A stretch of 10,346 nt of DNA from Dechloromonas sp. (GTDB lineage: Bacteria; Pseudomonadota; Gammaproteobacteria; Burkholderiales; Rhodocyclaceae). The position numbers and the translations under genes are program-made. How positions within the stretch are numbered: position 1 is the first letter of the stretch; every line of letters begins with the position of its first letter. The notes below the pieces were generated by a model. It was not told the DNA's origin, made no database searches, and saw only the letters and a program-made list of their open reading frames with translations. The stretch spans positions 1 through 10,346 of the forward strand of contig JAFLDQ010000126.1 of NCBI GenBank assembly GCA_017302355.1, written 5' to 3'. This document shows, one piece after another, positions 1 through 7,392 of this stretch.

Positions 1-66
1 AGATTGCCACAACTACACACGAAATTAAAGCAAAATAGGCCATAATACATGGGTACATTTCCGCCC

Positions 67-106
67 AAAAAATAGCCGAAACCCCCTCTGCTCAAGGACT
101 CGGCTA
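67..106 (-). terminator. Rho-independent terminator of the LysR gene
   Basis: Read on the minus strand, TAGCCGA (106-100) pairs with TCGGCTA (79-73) across a 20-nt loop and is followed at once by six T residues (72-67). It starts 22 bp past the stop codon of the LysR-type gene. The stem is only 7 bp and the loop is long, so termination may be partial. Confidence 0.6.
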
Positions 107-128
107 GTTCAGTCGGTCAAAGTTCGGA

Positions 129-1061
129 CTAACTCGTCTGACGACGCCTGCCCGCCGCGGAACGGCGCCAGGGGGCATTGCCGAACCGTTCGACCAGAAA
201 ATCCACCATCGCCCGGACCCTCGGGGAGAGATGGCGGCCGCTCGGGTAGGTGGCGTACAGCGGCACCGGCTCGACGTGGTGCCAATCGTTCAGGATGGGA
301 ACCAGATCGCCGCGCCCGATGGCGTCGCCGACGATGACGTCGGTCAGGCGGGTGATGCCGACCCCGGCGACGGCCAGCTGCAATACGGTCTCGGCATTGT
401 TGGCGACGACATTGCCGTCGATGGGAACGACGCGGACGCCATCGTCGGTGTCGAACGGCCAGCGGCGCAGAACCGGCAGGCTGGTGATCCACAGGCAGTT
501 GTGCTGGTGCAGGTCGTCCGGCGTGCGCGGCGTGCCGTGTTGCGCCAGATAGGACGGCGCCGCACAGATGACGCGCTCGAGGCTGCAGATGCGCCGGGCG
601 ACCAGCGACGACTCGTCGAGCGCCCCGATGCGGATCGCCAGATCAACGCCCTCCTCCACCGCCGCCAGCGGGTCGTCGCTGATCGTGACGTCGAGTTCCA
701 CCTGCGGGTAACGCTCGAGAAACCGCGGGACCGCCGGCGCCAGCTGGTGCATGCCGAACGCCGAGCCGCAATGCAGCCGCAGCAGCCCCTGCGGATGCAC
801 GCCTGCGTCGACCACCTCGGCCTCCGCCTCATCCATCTCGGCCAGAATGCGCCGCGACCGCAGGTAGAACGCCTCGCCCTCGGGGGTGAGGTGCAGGCGC
901 CGCGTCGTTCTCTGCAGCAGGCGCGCACCGAGCCGATCCTCGAGGCGGGTCACCAGCTTGGACAGTGCGGAGGGCGTCAGGCCCATCTCGCGGGCGGCAG
1001 CCGAGAACCCGCCAGTTTCGACGGAGCGGACGAAGGCAGTCATCTCGGCAGAGCGGTCCAT
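129..1061 (-). CDS. LysR-type transcriptional regulator
   Basis: The 310-residue product has the standard length and layout of the LysR family. An N-terminal winged helix-turn-helix (about residues 1-60) holds the typical run GGFSAAAREMGLTPSALSK followed by LEDRLGARLLQRTTRRLHLT. A linker helix follows, then a periplasmic-binding-protein-like effector domain (about 90-295). Such proteins act as cytoplasmic tetramers that bind promoter DNA and change activity when a small ligand binds. The ATG at 1061 follows a GGCGGG stretch that can act as a ribosome site. A terminator-like hairpin lies just past the stop. The gene is divergent from the small gene at 1177, so by family habit the shared 115-bp gap could hold its operator. 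The ligand and target genes cannot be read from the sequence. Confidence 0.93.
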   Translation of the reverse strand: MDRSAEMTAFVRSVETGGFSAAAREMGLTPSALSKLVTRLEDRLGARLLQRTTRRLHLTPEGEAFYLRSRRILAEMDEAEAEVVDAGVHPQGLLRLHCGSAFGMHQLAPAVPRFLERYPQVELDVTISDDPLAAVEEGVDLAIRIGALDESSLVARRICSLERVICAAPSYLAQHGTPRTPDDLHQHNCLWITSLPVLRRWPFDTDDGVRVVPIDGNVVANNAETVLQLAVAGVGITRLTDVIVGDAIGRGDLVPILNDWHHVEPVPLYATYPSGRHLSPRVRAMVDFLVERFGNAPWRRSAAGRRRQTS

Positions 1062-1176
1062 CCCGCCAATTATGGACCAATTTTCACAAATGTTGTTCCA
1101 ACAGACCGGATTGTCGGGTTCCCGGAAGGCAATTACAGTTCACAAGTGCCCTATTGCACTGAACCAAATGGAGTAA
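1062..1176. promoter_or_regulatory. Divergent control region between the LysR gene and the small gene
   Basis: This 115-bp gap separates two divergent genes and must hold start signals for both. It is locally more AT-rich than its flanks. It contains an inverted repeat, AGTGC (1145-1149) and GCACT (1156-1160), with a 6-bp spacer, 17 bp before the plus-strand start. A candidate Shine-Dalgarno TGGAG (1169-1173) lies before two adjacent ATG codons. No convincing -35/-10 pair was found. A LysR-type operator is expected from the divergent layout, but this is inference. Confidence 0.4.
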
Positions 1177-1473
1177 ATGATGCACCCGATCGACATTCCC
1201 GCCATCGAACGCCAGGCCCGCGAACTTCGCGCCGCGGAAATACGGCGTATGAACGGCCTGTTTGCCGAGCGCACCCAACTGTTCACGAGACTCGCCGCGA
1301 AGAGCGCCGTTGCCGGCGTCGATGCGATCAGCGAAATGCTGCGCCCCCTGTTCTCGTGGAATCCGCAAGAAGGTCCGGCGCCGCTGCCGGCGAGTTTGGC
1401 GCCGGCGGCCTGCCGGCTCAACGACGCCGCGCGCGCCCTCTTTTCCTGGAACCCGCAGGACCGTCACTCCTGA
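1177..1473 (+). CDS. Small protein with a repeated LFSWNPQ motif, unknown function
   Basis: The predicted product is 98 residues. The first half is a charged amphipathic helix (PIDIPAIERQARELRAAEIRR, then a run rich in R, L and A). The second half holds the motif LFSWNPQ twice, at residues 58-64 and 88-94. The two copies use different codons at five of seven positions, which argues that the peptide, not the DNA, is being kept. Two ATG codons (1177 and 1180) compete; TGGAG at 1169-1173 is better spaced for the second, which would remove one residue. There is no signal peptide or membrane segment. The opening loosely resembles very short alphaproteobacterial proteins with a 'PID.yaIeReAr.lRAe' start, but I cannot name a family. 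A phasin-like helical protein is another weak possibility. Confidence 0.7.
   Translation: MMHPIDIPAIERQARELRAAEIRRMNGLFAERTQLFTRLAAKSAVAGVDAISEMLRPLFSWNPQEGPAPLPASLAPAACRLNDAARALFSWNPQDRHS
1348..1458 (+). repeat. Duplicated LFSWNPQ coding motif
   Basis: Two in-frame copies (1348-1368 and 1438-1458) encode identical heptapeptides 30 residues apart, and the second sits near the C-terminus. They differ at synonymous third positions, so this is an old or selected duplication and not a recent DNA repeat. Confidence 0.75.
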
Positions 1474-1481
1474 AAGACAAG

Positions 1482-1496
1482 CCGCGCAAAGCGCGG
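1482..1496 (+). terminator. Possible hairpin after the LFSWNPQ gene
   Basis: The short GC hairpin CCGCG-C-AAA-G-CGCGG lies about 10 bp past the stop of the preceding gene. No T tract follows, so it would be a weak terminator or simply an mRNA-stabilising stem. Confidence 0.3.
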
Positions 1497-1501
1497 AAGG
1501 T

Positions 1502-1531
1502 CTGACATGGATCTCCGGCGGGTGATAGACT
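1502..1531 (+). promoter_or_regulatory. Candidate sigma70 promoter for the 95-residue gene
   Basis: CTGACA (1502-1507) and TAGACT (1526-1531) resemble -35 and -10 hexamers with an 18-bp spacer. They lie about 40 bp before an ATG with a strong Shine-Dalgarno. The match is by eye only. Confidence 0.4.
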
Positions 1532-1573
1532 GGGCGACCAACCCAGTTCATCCACCGCCTACAGGAGACGACC

Positions 1574-1861
1574 ATGAAGGATCCCCAGGAAGACGCCGGC
1601 ATGCTGGCCGTGATCATCGAGCGCCTCGAAAGCCAGCGCCTGCCCAGAGCCCTGGACCTCAAGGAAAAGGTCGACCGGGGCGAGCGCCTCGACGACTTTG
1701 ATTTGGCCTTTCTCGAGGAGGTCTTCGCCGACTCGCAGGAAATTCAGCCGTTGATCGAACGCCATCCTGAACACCAGGCGTTCGCGTCCAAGGTCATCGG
1801 CCTGTACCACGACATCACCGAGAAGGCTCTGGCCAACGAGCAGGCCGGCGGCAAGGCCTGA
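1574..1861 (+). CDS. Conserved small acidic protein, unknown function
   Basis: The product is 95 residues, mostly helical by composition, and rich in E, D, L and A with no cysteine. It has no membrane segment or signal peptide, so it is probably cytoplasmic. An AGGAG Shine-Dalgarno six bases before the ATG supports the start, and a promoter-like pair lies just upstream. I do not recognise a domain. The regular spacing of hydrophobic residues (LAVIIERLESQRL, DFDLAFLEEVF) suggests a small helical bundle or a partner protein. It is convergent with the TrhA-type gene, with a strong hairpin between them. The coding call is firm from the ribosome site and amino acid composition; the function is unknown. 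Confidence 0.8.
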   Translation: MKDPQEDAGMLAVIIERLESQRLPRALDLKEKVDRGERLDDFDLAFLEEVFADSQEIQPLIERHPEHQAFASKVIGLYHDITEKALANEQAGGKA

Positions 1862-1870
1862 TCGGGAACC

Positions 1871-1896
1871 CGGCCCGGCCGGCGCTGGCCGGGCCG
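1871..1896. terminator. Strong GC hairpin between convergent genes
   Basis: CGGCCCGGCC (1871-1880) and GGCCGGGCCG (1887-1896) form a perfect 10-bp stem with a 6-base loop, 10 bp after the stop of the plus-strand gene. Neither side has a T tract. Its place between convergent genes suggests a two-way transcription barrier. Confidence 0.5.
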
Positions 1897-1985
1897 CTCG
1901 CCGGCCACCAGTTGCCGGTCCTGCCCCGGCAAGCGATGGCGCCGAAGGAGTTGGTCATTCACGGGGCCTGGCTGTTGCCGCCGGT

Positions 1986-2603
1986 TCACAGCACGTGGAA
2001 CAGGATGGCGATGAAGTGCATCAGGCTGCCGGCGATGACGAACAGGTGCCAGATTCCGTGCCAGTGACGGAAGCGCTCGTCGAAGGCGAAAAAGATGATT
2101 CCCACCGTGTAGAAGACGCCACCCGCCGCCAGCCAGACGAAGCCGGCGGTCCCGAGGCTGGCCAGCAAGGGTTTGACCGCGACGAGAACGATCCAGCCCA
2201 TGACCGCGTAGATGACCAGCGACATGACCCGCGCTTCCGAACGCGGCTTGATTTCCTGGAGCATGCCGATCAGCGCCAGCGTCCACACCACGCCGAACAG
2301 CGACCAGCCCCACGGCCCGCGCAGCGTGATCAGGCAGAACGGCGTGTAGCTGCCGGCGATCAGCAGGTAGATCGACAGGTGGTCGAGCTTGCGCAGGATG
2401 GCCTTGGCCCGCCCGCGCACGCTGTGATAGATGGTCGAAATGCCGTAGAGCAGCACCAGGGTCGCCCCGTAGACCGCCATGGCGAAGATTTTCCACGCGT
2501 CGCCGCTGGCAACCGCCAGCGCCAGCAGCCACAGCGCCCCGGCCAGCGCCAGCAAGGCGCCGACGAGGTGAGTCCAGGCGTTGAATTTTTCTCCGTGGTA
2601 CAT
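1986..2603 (-). CDS. trhA: TrhA / hemolysin III family membrane protein (PAQR superfamily)
   Basis: The 205-residue product has the length and about seven hydrophobic segments of bacterial TrhA/YqfA proteins. Family landmarks are present in order: FNAWTHLVGA near the N-terminus, STIYHS (H60), a basic patch then LDHLSIYLLIAGSYTPF (D74, H75), and HWHGIWHLFVIAGSLMHF near the C-terminus (H182, H186, H196). In PAQR proteins the conserved His and Asp residues bind a metal inside the membrane and give hydrolase-like activity. The bacterial branch has been linked to membrane energetics and homeostasis; the old name hemolysin III does not prove haemolysis. The ribosome site is weak (AGAGG about 15 bases upstream). 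The gene lies 230 bp downstream of the alcohol dehydrogenase on the same strand, so it probably has its own promoter in that gap. Confidence 0.92.
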   Translation of the reverse strand: MYHGEKFNAWTHLVGALLALAGALWLLALAVASGDAWKIFAMAVYGATLVLLYGISTIYHSVRGRAKAILRKLDHLSIYLLIAGSYTPFCLITLRGPWGWSLFGVVWTLALIGMLQEIKPRSEARVMSLVIYAVMGWIVLVAVKPLLASLGTAGFVWLAAGGVFYTVGIIFFAFDERFRHWHGIWHLFVIAGSLMHFIAILFHVL

Positions 2604-2833
2604 GCGTTACCGATCGTCCTCTCGTTTCTGCTTTGGCCCGCGACGGGCGTTCCGGCTGACATCGGCGACGTTCGATGTGGGCGGGGTCAAAGGTCCGGAC
2701 AGGCAGCTTACACCATGGGTCGGTGGGCCGGGCGGCAGCGACCGCGGTCGCGCGGCCACGTTCAGCCAAACGGCCGCAGCGGACCTCCAGTCCGTGCAAC
2801 GCGATCCGGAACCACGATTCGTCCGGTCTCCCG

Positions 2834-3961
2834 CTAGAAGACGATCACCTGGCGTACCGCCTGGCCCGCCGCCAGCCGGTCGAAGCCCTGATTGATCTCG
2901 GCGAGGCGCAGGCGGTGGGTGATCAGGCGGTCCACCGGCAGACGCCCGGCCCGGTAGAGTTCGATGAAGCGCGGAATGTCGCGCCCCGGCACGGCCGACC
3001 CGAGGTAGCTCCCTTTCAGCGTGCGCTCCTCGGCGGTCATCTGAACCACCGGAAGTTGCAGGTGATGCGCCGGGTTGGGCAGACTGCAGGTTACCGTCGT
3101 GCCGCCGCGGCGGGTCAGTTTCCACGCCAGATCGAGCGCCGGCACCGAACTCGCGGCCTCGATCGCAATGTCCACTCCCCCCGGAATCGCCGCCCGCAAC
3201 TGCGCGACGACGTCGGGATCGTCCGCGCGAAAGCCGCGCGTGGCGCCGAGCGCAAGCGCCAGATCGATCTTTTCCGACAGCACGTCGCAGGCGACCACCT
3301 CGCGGGCGCCGGCAGCCAGCGCGCCGAGCAGGGCCGACAGGCCGACGCCGCCCAGGCCAACGATGGCGACCGTCTGTCCCAGGCGGATCGCCGCCGAGTT
3401 GATCGCCGCGCCGACCCCCGTCAACACCGCGCAACCGAACACCGCCGCCACCTCGGACGCCAGGTCCGGCGTCACCTTGACCAGCGAGCCGCGGTTGACC
3501 ACCGCATATTCGGCGAAACACGACACGCCGACCTGATGGTTGATCACCTGACCATCCCGCCGCGCCAGAACGCGCCTGCCGCCGACCAGCGTCCCGGCCG
3601 CGTTGGCCGCCGCGCCCGGTTCGCACAATGCCGGCCGCCCCTCCTGGCATGGCGGGCAATGGCCGCAGGACGGGACAAAGACCAGCGCCACCGAATCGCC
3701 GCGCGCCAGGTCGCCGACCCCCGGCCCGCAACTCTCGACCACCCCGGCCGCCTCGTGCCCGAGCACCATCGGCAGCGGCCGCGGGCGGTCGCCGTTGATG
3801 ATCGAGAGGTCGGAATGACAGAGCCCGGCGGCCGTGATGCGGACCAGAACCTCGCCGGGACCGGGCTCGCCGATTTCGATGGTTTCCACGGAAACCGGCC
3901 GCGACTGCGCATAGGGCGGCGGCATCTGCATCCCGTCGAGAACGGCTGCGAGCATCTTCAT
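2834..3961 (-). CDS. Zinc-dependent alcohol dehydrogenase (MDR superfamily)
   Basis: The 375-residue product matches the long-chain zinc alcohol dehydrogenases. The catalytic zinc ligands are C48 (GLCHSD), H69-E70 (GHEAAG) and C177 (FGCAVLTGVGA). The structural zinc loop has C99, C102, C105 and C113. The Rossmann motif GLGGVG lies at 202-207 and is followed by D226, an acidic residue that normally selects NAD over NADP. It is therefore a cytoplasmic enzyme likely to oxidise an alcohol or reduce an aldehyde with NAD(H). The layout is close to class III or aryl-alcohol dehydrogenases, but the substrate cannot be read. AAGGAG six bases before the ATG fixes the start. It lies 34 bp after the DUF2784 gene, making it the last member of a likely three-gene operon. 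Confidence 0.95.
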   Translation of the reverse strand: MKMLAAVLDGMQMPPPYAQSRPVSVETIEIGEPGPGEVLVRITAAGLCHSDLSIINGDRPRPLPMVLGHEAAGVVESCGPGVGDLARGDSVALVFVPSCGHCPPCQEGRPALCEPGAAANAAGTLVGGRRVLARRDGQVINHQVGVSCFAEYAVVNRGSLVKVTPDLASEVAAVFGCAVLTGVGAAINSAAIRLGQTVAIVGLGGVGLSALLGALAAGAREVVACDVLSEKIDLALALGATRGFRADDPDVVAQLRAAIPGGVDIAIEAASSVPALDLAWKLTRRGGTTVTCSLPNPAHHLQLPVVQMTAEERTLKGSYLGSAVPGRDIPRFIELYRAGRLPVDRLITHRLRLAEINQGFDRLAAGQAVRQVIVF

Positions 3962-3995
3962 GGCTGTCTCCTTGATCCCGGGCCCGGTTCAGGCC

Positions 3996-4409
3996 TCATC
4001 TCACGTTCCCATTCCGCCGCTTGGCAGGCCTTGGCGGAAAATACCACCAGGCGACGGCGACAAGCAAACCGAACAGCGAGTACGCGGCGGCGAACACCCA
4101 CGGCGGCGCTTCGTGGAAGAGCACCCGCTGCACCCAGTATTCGACGAAGGTCCGCCGGTAGGGTACGGCTCCCGTCTGCAGGCGCAGCCACGATTCGAGC
4201 GTGGTCAGGAGACAGGTGACGCCGAACCAGGACTCGCCGACGACGACCGCGATTGCCGCGAGATGGGCCAGGCGAAACCACAGCCCATTCACCCACCGCC
4301 AGGAGAGGAAGTTCCCGGCGACGACAAGGACGAGGCCGCCGACGACGAAGACGACGACGGCGAAGTGCGCGAGCAGCACCGCATCCGCGAGAAGCTGCCA
4401 GAGCGGCAT
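3996..4409 (-). CDS. DUF2784 family membrane protein
   Basis: This 137-residue protein has three hydrophobic segments (about residues 7-31, 43-66 and 103-123) and a basic, proline-containing C-terminal tail that should lie in the cytoplasm. Conserved-looking residues include H15, H49, E59 and the CLLTTLE run (66-72), which corresponds to the C-x-LT-x-x-E signature of DUF2784 proteins. Their role is unknown; the buried His and Glu residues would fit cofactor or metal binding, which is inference. The ATG lies a single base after the stop of the upstream hydrolase, so the two are surely co-translated. A longer reading in the same frame back to 4787 is possible, but its extra residues look like a shadow of the hydrolase. 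Confidence 0.87.
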   Translation of the reverse strand: MPLWQLLADAVLLAHFAVVVFVVGGLVLVVAGNFLSWRWVNGLWFRLAHLAAIAVVVGESWFGVTCLLTTLESWLRLQTGAVPYRRTFVEYWVQRVLFHEAPPWVFAAAYSLFGLLVAVAWWYFPPRPAKRRNGNVR

Positions 4410-4410
4410 C

Positions 4411-5064
4411 TCAGTCCGCCCGCCCGGCGCCTTGAGCGAGCCGTTCGAGGATGATCTCGCCGACCCGCCGGCTCGACGGCAGTAGCGTATGGACGCAGTC
4501 GACCAGAACCCGATCACGGATCCATTCGGCGCTGGCTTCCGAAACCGCCACCACGCCGTCGTTCGCTTCCCCGGCGAACACCGTGGCCGGCCAGGGCAGG
4601 CCCCGCCGGCCGACGATGGCGGTCGTCGGCACCGCCAGCGGGGGAATTCCCTCCATTCTGGCCGTCGACCCCAGCAGCTGTCCGCAATCGCCGGCAAGCA
4701 CGCGGTAAACCGGGTTGGCGCCGAGCTTTTGCGCGATGCGCGAAGGCTGCATGGGAGAACCCAGCAGGAACAGGCGCCGCGGCGCACGGGCCGCCGGTGG
4801 CAGGGAATTCAGTACCGCCCGGAGCAGGACACCGCCGAGCGAATGCCCGACGACCACATAGCTCCCCTTCTCTGCCAGTGCCGAGACTCGCGCGGCAAGC
4901 CGCGCGGTGATCTCGGGAAACGCCTCGAGCGCCACCGAGTACCCGAAGGTGCTGGTCAGCACGCCCGCGCGCCGGAGTTGCACGAGCAACGGCAGCCCCG
5001 ACAGCGGCGAGCGCCCCATCCCATGAACGAACAATGCCTGCATGACCTCTTCCCGTGGCCTCAT
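4411..5064 (-). CDS. Alpha/beta hydrolase (lipase/esterase-like)
   Basis: The 217-residue product has an alpha/beta-hydrolase core with a readable triad. The nucleophile is S75 in GHSLGG (the G-x-S-x-G elbow), the acid is D169 in ANDGVV, and the base is H192 near the C-terminus (CVHTLL). The oxyanion-hole strand LFVHGMGRSP starts near residue 11. The short length and lack of a large lid fit the PGAP1/DUF676-like lipase and esterase group. No signal peptide is evident, so it is likely cytoplasmic. Two starts are possible: ATG 5064 (GGAG with a 5-base spacer) and ATG 5043, which begins right at the first beta strand and would shorten it by seven residues. It opens the operon with the DUF2784 and alcohol dehydrogenase genes. 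An ester-cleaving step followed by alcohol oxidation is an attractive but unproven link. Confidence 0.88.
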   Translation of the reverse strand: MRPREEVMQALFVHGMGRSPLSGLPLLVQLRRAGVLTSTFGYSVALEAFPEITARLAARVSALAEKGSYVVVGHSLGGVLLRAVLNSLPPAARAPRRLFLLGSPMQPSRIAQKLGANPVYRVLAGDCGQLLGSTARMEGIPPLAVPTTAIVGRRGLPWPATVFAGEANDGVVAVSEASAEWIRDRVLVDCVHTLLPSSRRVGEIILERLAQGAGRAD

Positions 5065-5178
5065 TCCATCTCCAGATCCATTGCGACGCGAAGGTGAGCC
5101 ACCGACAGTTCACAGGGCACGGCAACGCGAAGTCGACGAAGTCACGGCTGGTCTGGAAATGGAATTGCGGCGCCGGCG

Positions 5179-5547
5179 TCACTGCATCGAATGCAGGCCG
5201 ATCATGTTCCCTTCGGTGTCGATGACCAGCGCGATATACCCGTGCTGGCCGATGGACATCTTTTCCTTCTGGACCTTGCCTCCAGACCCGGCCGCCTTCG
5301 CGGCCTCGACGGCGCAGTCCACGCAACTGAAGTAGACCAGGATGTTGTTGCCGCCCATCGGAAAGCCGGGCATCCTGACCAATGCGCCGGATGCGCCAGG
5401 CCTTTCCGGAAGCATCGGGAATGCCCACATCTCCATTCCCGGACTGTCGATCCCGGAGAACTCGAAGCCGAAAACCGCTTCGTAGAACGCCTTGGCGCGG
5501 GCCATGTCGGTGACGTGGATTTCAAACCAGACAACGGGATTGTTCAT
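5179..5547 (-). CDS. VOC-superfamily (glyoxalase/bleomycin-resistance fold) protein
   Basis: With the start at 5547 the product is 122 residues, the usual size for a single VOC domain. The opening VVWFEIHVTDMARAKAFYEAVFG is the classic first beta-alpha unit, and IALVIDTEGNMIGLHSM is the closing strand. MEMWAFPM and VYFSCVDC lie between and are typical of a widespread bacterial subgroup with no assigned reaction. VOC proteins bind a metal across paired beta-alpha-beta-beta-beta units and dimerise in the cytoplasm; H11 is a candidate ligand. The start was chosen because AAGGG lies seven bases upstream and the fold begins there. An in-frame ATG at 5706 would add 53 Arg-rich residues unlike the family. 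Enzyme, isomerase or resistance roles cannot be told apart. Confidence 0.9.
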   Translation of the reverse strand: MNNPVVWFEIHVTDMARAKAFYEAVFGFEFSGIDSPGMEMWAFPMLPERPGASGALVRMPGFPMGGNNILVYFSCVDCAVEAAKAAGSGGKVQKEKMSIGQHGYIALVIDTEGNMIGLHSMQ

Positions 5548-5635
5548 GATTTTCCCTTCGTGACCGTGACGGCTGGCGCTCCTCACGAAATGAATGTCGG
5601 GCCGTGCGCGTTGTCGCCATCGCACGCGATGTCCC

Positions 5636-5650
5636 GGGAAATATATTCCC
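5636..5650. promoter_or_regulatory. Inverted repeat GGGAA-N5-TTCCC upstream of the VOC gene
   Basis: A symmetrical AT-centred site, GGGAA ATATA TTCCC, lies about 90 bp before the VOC start and stands out from the GC-rich surroundings. It could be an operator or overlap a -10 element. No matching regulator is identifiable here. Confidence 0.3.
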
Positions 5651-5739
5651 ATTACCGGGCGTTGACCAGAAGGGCGCGGGCGCCTTGCGCCAGCCGCAGC
5701 TGCCATCCGCCCGCCGGTGTCGGGTTCGCGCGCCGCGCT

Positions 5740-7377
5740 TCAGGATCCGTCGGCGAACCGCGCCCAGATCTTCTTCCTTTCGTTCGGCTTGAGATTGACC
5801 CAGAAGTGATGAACCATGGGCATCTTGTTGCCGCGGATCTCGACCTTGTGCCTGCCCGGCGCGAGCTTGTACTCGGTCAGCGCCGGTGAGCTTCCGACCT
5901 TCCTGCCATCGATGAAGACGACCGCGGGCTCGCCGCGCGGCGCGATGTAGAACACCAGCGTCGCCGCTGCTTCGGCCTGCGGCGACGCTGCTTCGGTCGA
6001 TGCGGATCCCTGCTGCGTCCCACCCCGCTCCTCACTGGCGGCCTCGGGTCCGGTGCGCCCGGCGCTGGCGGCGGACGGTGTGGAAGGAAACGGCGTTCCC
6101 GCAACTTCCGCTGCGGGCGCCCCGGCGGGACGAGCCGGCGGCGCGCCGGAGCGGGTGACGGCCACGATGGCGACCGCGGCGAGCAAGGCAAGCATCGCCC
6201 CCGTCCCGATGAGGCGGGTGCGCCAGGCCGCCGCGGGCGGAGCCGGGGCGGGCGTGACCGCACCCACGGCCGCCGAAGATTCGCCCAGCAGCGCCCGGCG
6301 AAAGTCGGCGACGCAGCGCGGCCGCGCCGCCTCATCGACACGCAGCGCCCAGTCGATGGCGGCCAGGAAGCCAGGGCTGCAGCGGCCGGCGCCGACGACC
6401 GTCGCCGGCGGCATGGCGTCCTCCCTGACACGGCCCGGCGCCTCGACGGGCTTTTCCCCCGTCACCAGCCAGTAGAGGACGCCGGCCAGGGCGTAGAGAT
6501 CGGTCCATGGTCCCTGCTCACCACTCGTGTGGTACTGCTCGAACGGCGCATAACCCGGCGTGATGATGCTGGTCAGGCTCCTGCTTTGCACCCCCGCGGA
6601 CTGGCGGGCGGCGCCGAAGTCGAGCAGGACCAGGCTGCCGTCGCTGTCGCGGACATACACGTTGGCCGGCTTGATGTCGCGGTGCAGGACCCCGGCGCCG
6701 TGAACCACGGCAAGGCCGTCGAGCAGCGGCAGGAACATGCGCCGGAGCGTCGCCTCGTCGACCGGGTTGTGGGCAGGCAGCCAGTCGCGCAGCGGCTGGC
6801 CCTCCTCGTAATCCATCACGACGTAGGCGGTGCCGTTGGCCTCGAAGAAGCGGCTGACGCGGACGATGTTCGGATGGCGGAAGCCGGCGAGGATCCGCGC
6901 CTCGGCAAGGAAGCGCTCGAGGCCAAGCTGAAAGCCCGGGCCGTCGGCATCGCTGCGTGGCAGCACCGTCTGCCCGGCGGCGCGCACCGCCAGGTGGTTG
7001 GGCAGATACTCCTTGATCGCGACCTGCGAGTGCAGGTGATTGTCGCGGGCGCGGTAGGTGATGCCGAAGCCGCCGGCGCCGAGCATGGCCTCGATGGTGT
7101 ATTCATGCAGCGCGAATCCGGCCGGCAGGGCGATGTGGTTGGCGGTCGGCGGCTTGTCGGCCGGAGCGGCCGGGTTGCCCGGCGCGACCGCGTGCGTGGC
7201 GTCGCCGCCGCTATCGGCGCTCGCGCCGCGCGGCGGGTTCGGCAGCGTTTCGTCCTGCGAGGGAAACGACGCGGGCGGAAGATGCGCATCTTCGTTCAAG
7301 GCGACCACTCCGCCTCCGGTGCAACCGGCTTCCGTGGCCGCCCAGGCGCCTTCATCAACGCCCCCGCACGTCACCAC
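5740..7377 (-). CDS. Membrane-anchored Ser/Thr protein kinase with PEGA domain
   Basis: The 545-residue product has a disordered Ala/Pro-rich N-terminus (1-85), then a complete Hanks-type kinase domain (about 92-365). This shows the glycine loop LGAGGFGITYRA (99-110), lysine K122 in VAIKEYLP, helix-C glutamate E159, catalytic HRDIKPANV (D234), DFG (D253) and PGYAPFEQY in place of APE. All catalytic residues are present, so it should be active. One membrane helix (388-408) follows, then an Ala/Pro/Gly-rich linker and a C-terminal PEGA-type beta domain (about 475-545: FYIAPRGEPAVVFIDGRKVG, YKLAPGRHKVEIRG), expected in the periplasm. The topology suggests sensing of envelope signals with phosphorylation inside the cell. 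It sits 15 bp after the DUF1186 gene. GTG 7377 is the longest start; GTG 7308, just after GGAGG, is an equally good choice and costs 23 residues. Confidence 0.93.
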   Translation of the reverse strand: MVTCGGVDEGAWAATEAGCTGGGVVALNEDAHLPPASFPSQDETLPNPPRGASADSGGDATHAVAPGNPAAPADKPPTANHIALPAGFALHEYTIEAMLGAGGFGITYRARDNHLHSQVAIKEYLPNHLAVRAAGQTVLPRSDADGPGFQLGLERFLAEARILAGFRHPNIVRVSRFFEANGTAYVVMDYEEGQPLRDWLPAHNPVDEATLRRMFLPLLDGLAVVHGAGVLHRDIKPANVYVRDSDGSLVLLDFGAARQSAGVQSRSLTSIITPGYAPFEQYHTSGEQGPWTDLYALAGVLYWLVTGEKPVEAPGRVREDAMPPATVVGAGRCSPGFLAAIDWALRVDEAARPRCVADFRRALLGESSAAVGAVTPAPAPPAAAWRTRLIGTGAMLALLAAVAIVAVTRSGAPPARPAGAPAAEVAGTPFPSTPSAASAGRTGPEAASEERGGTQQGSASTEAASPQAEAAATLVFYIAPRGEPAVVFIDGRKVGSSPALTEYKLAPGRHKVEIRGNKMPMVHHFWVNLKPNERKKIWARFADGS

Positions 7378-7392
7378 GCTCGGCGGGCGGCA

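Noticed and set aside
73..106. Part of a tRNA or small RNA
   Set aside because: There is only one 7-bp stem followed by a T tract on the minus strand, which fits a terminator; no cloverleaf can be drawn.
231..1505. 424-residue plus-strand open frame
   Set aside because: It is the antisense shadow of the LysR gene and runs through the intergenic region out of frame with the small gene.
2675..4219. 514-residue plus-strand open frame
   Set aside because: It lies antisense to the alcohol dehydrogenase, is rich in R, Q, D and H with no domain, and arises from the GC-biased third positions of the real gene.
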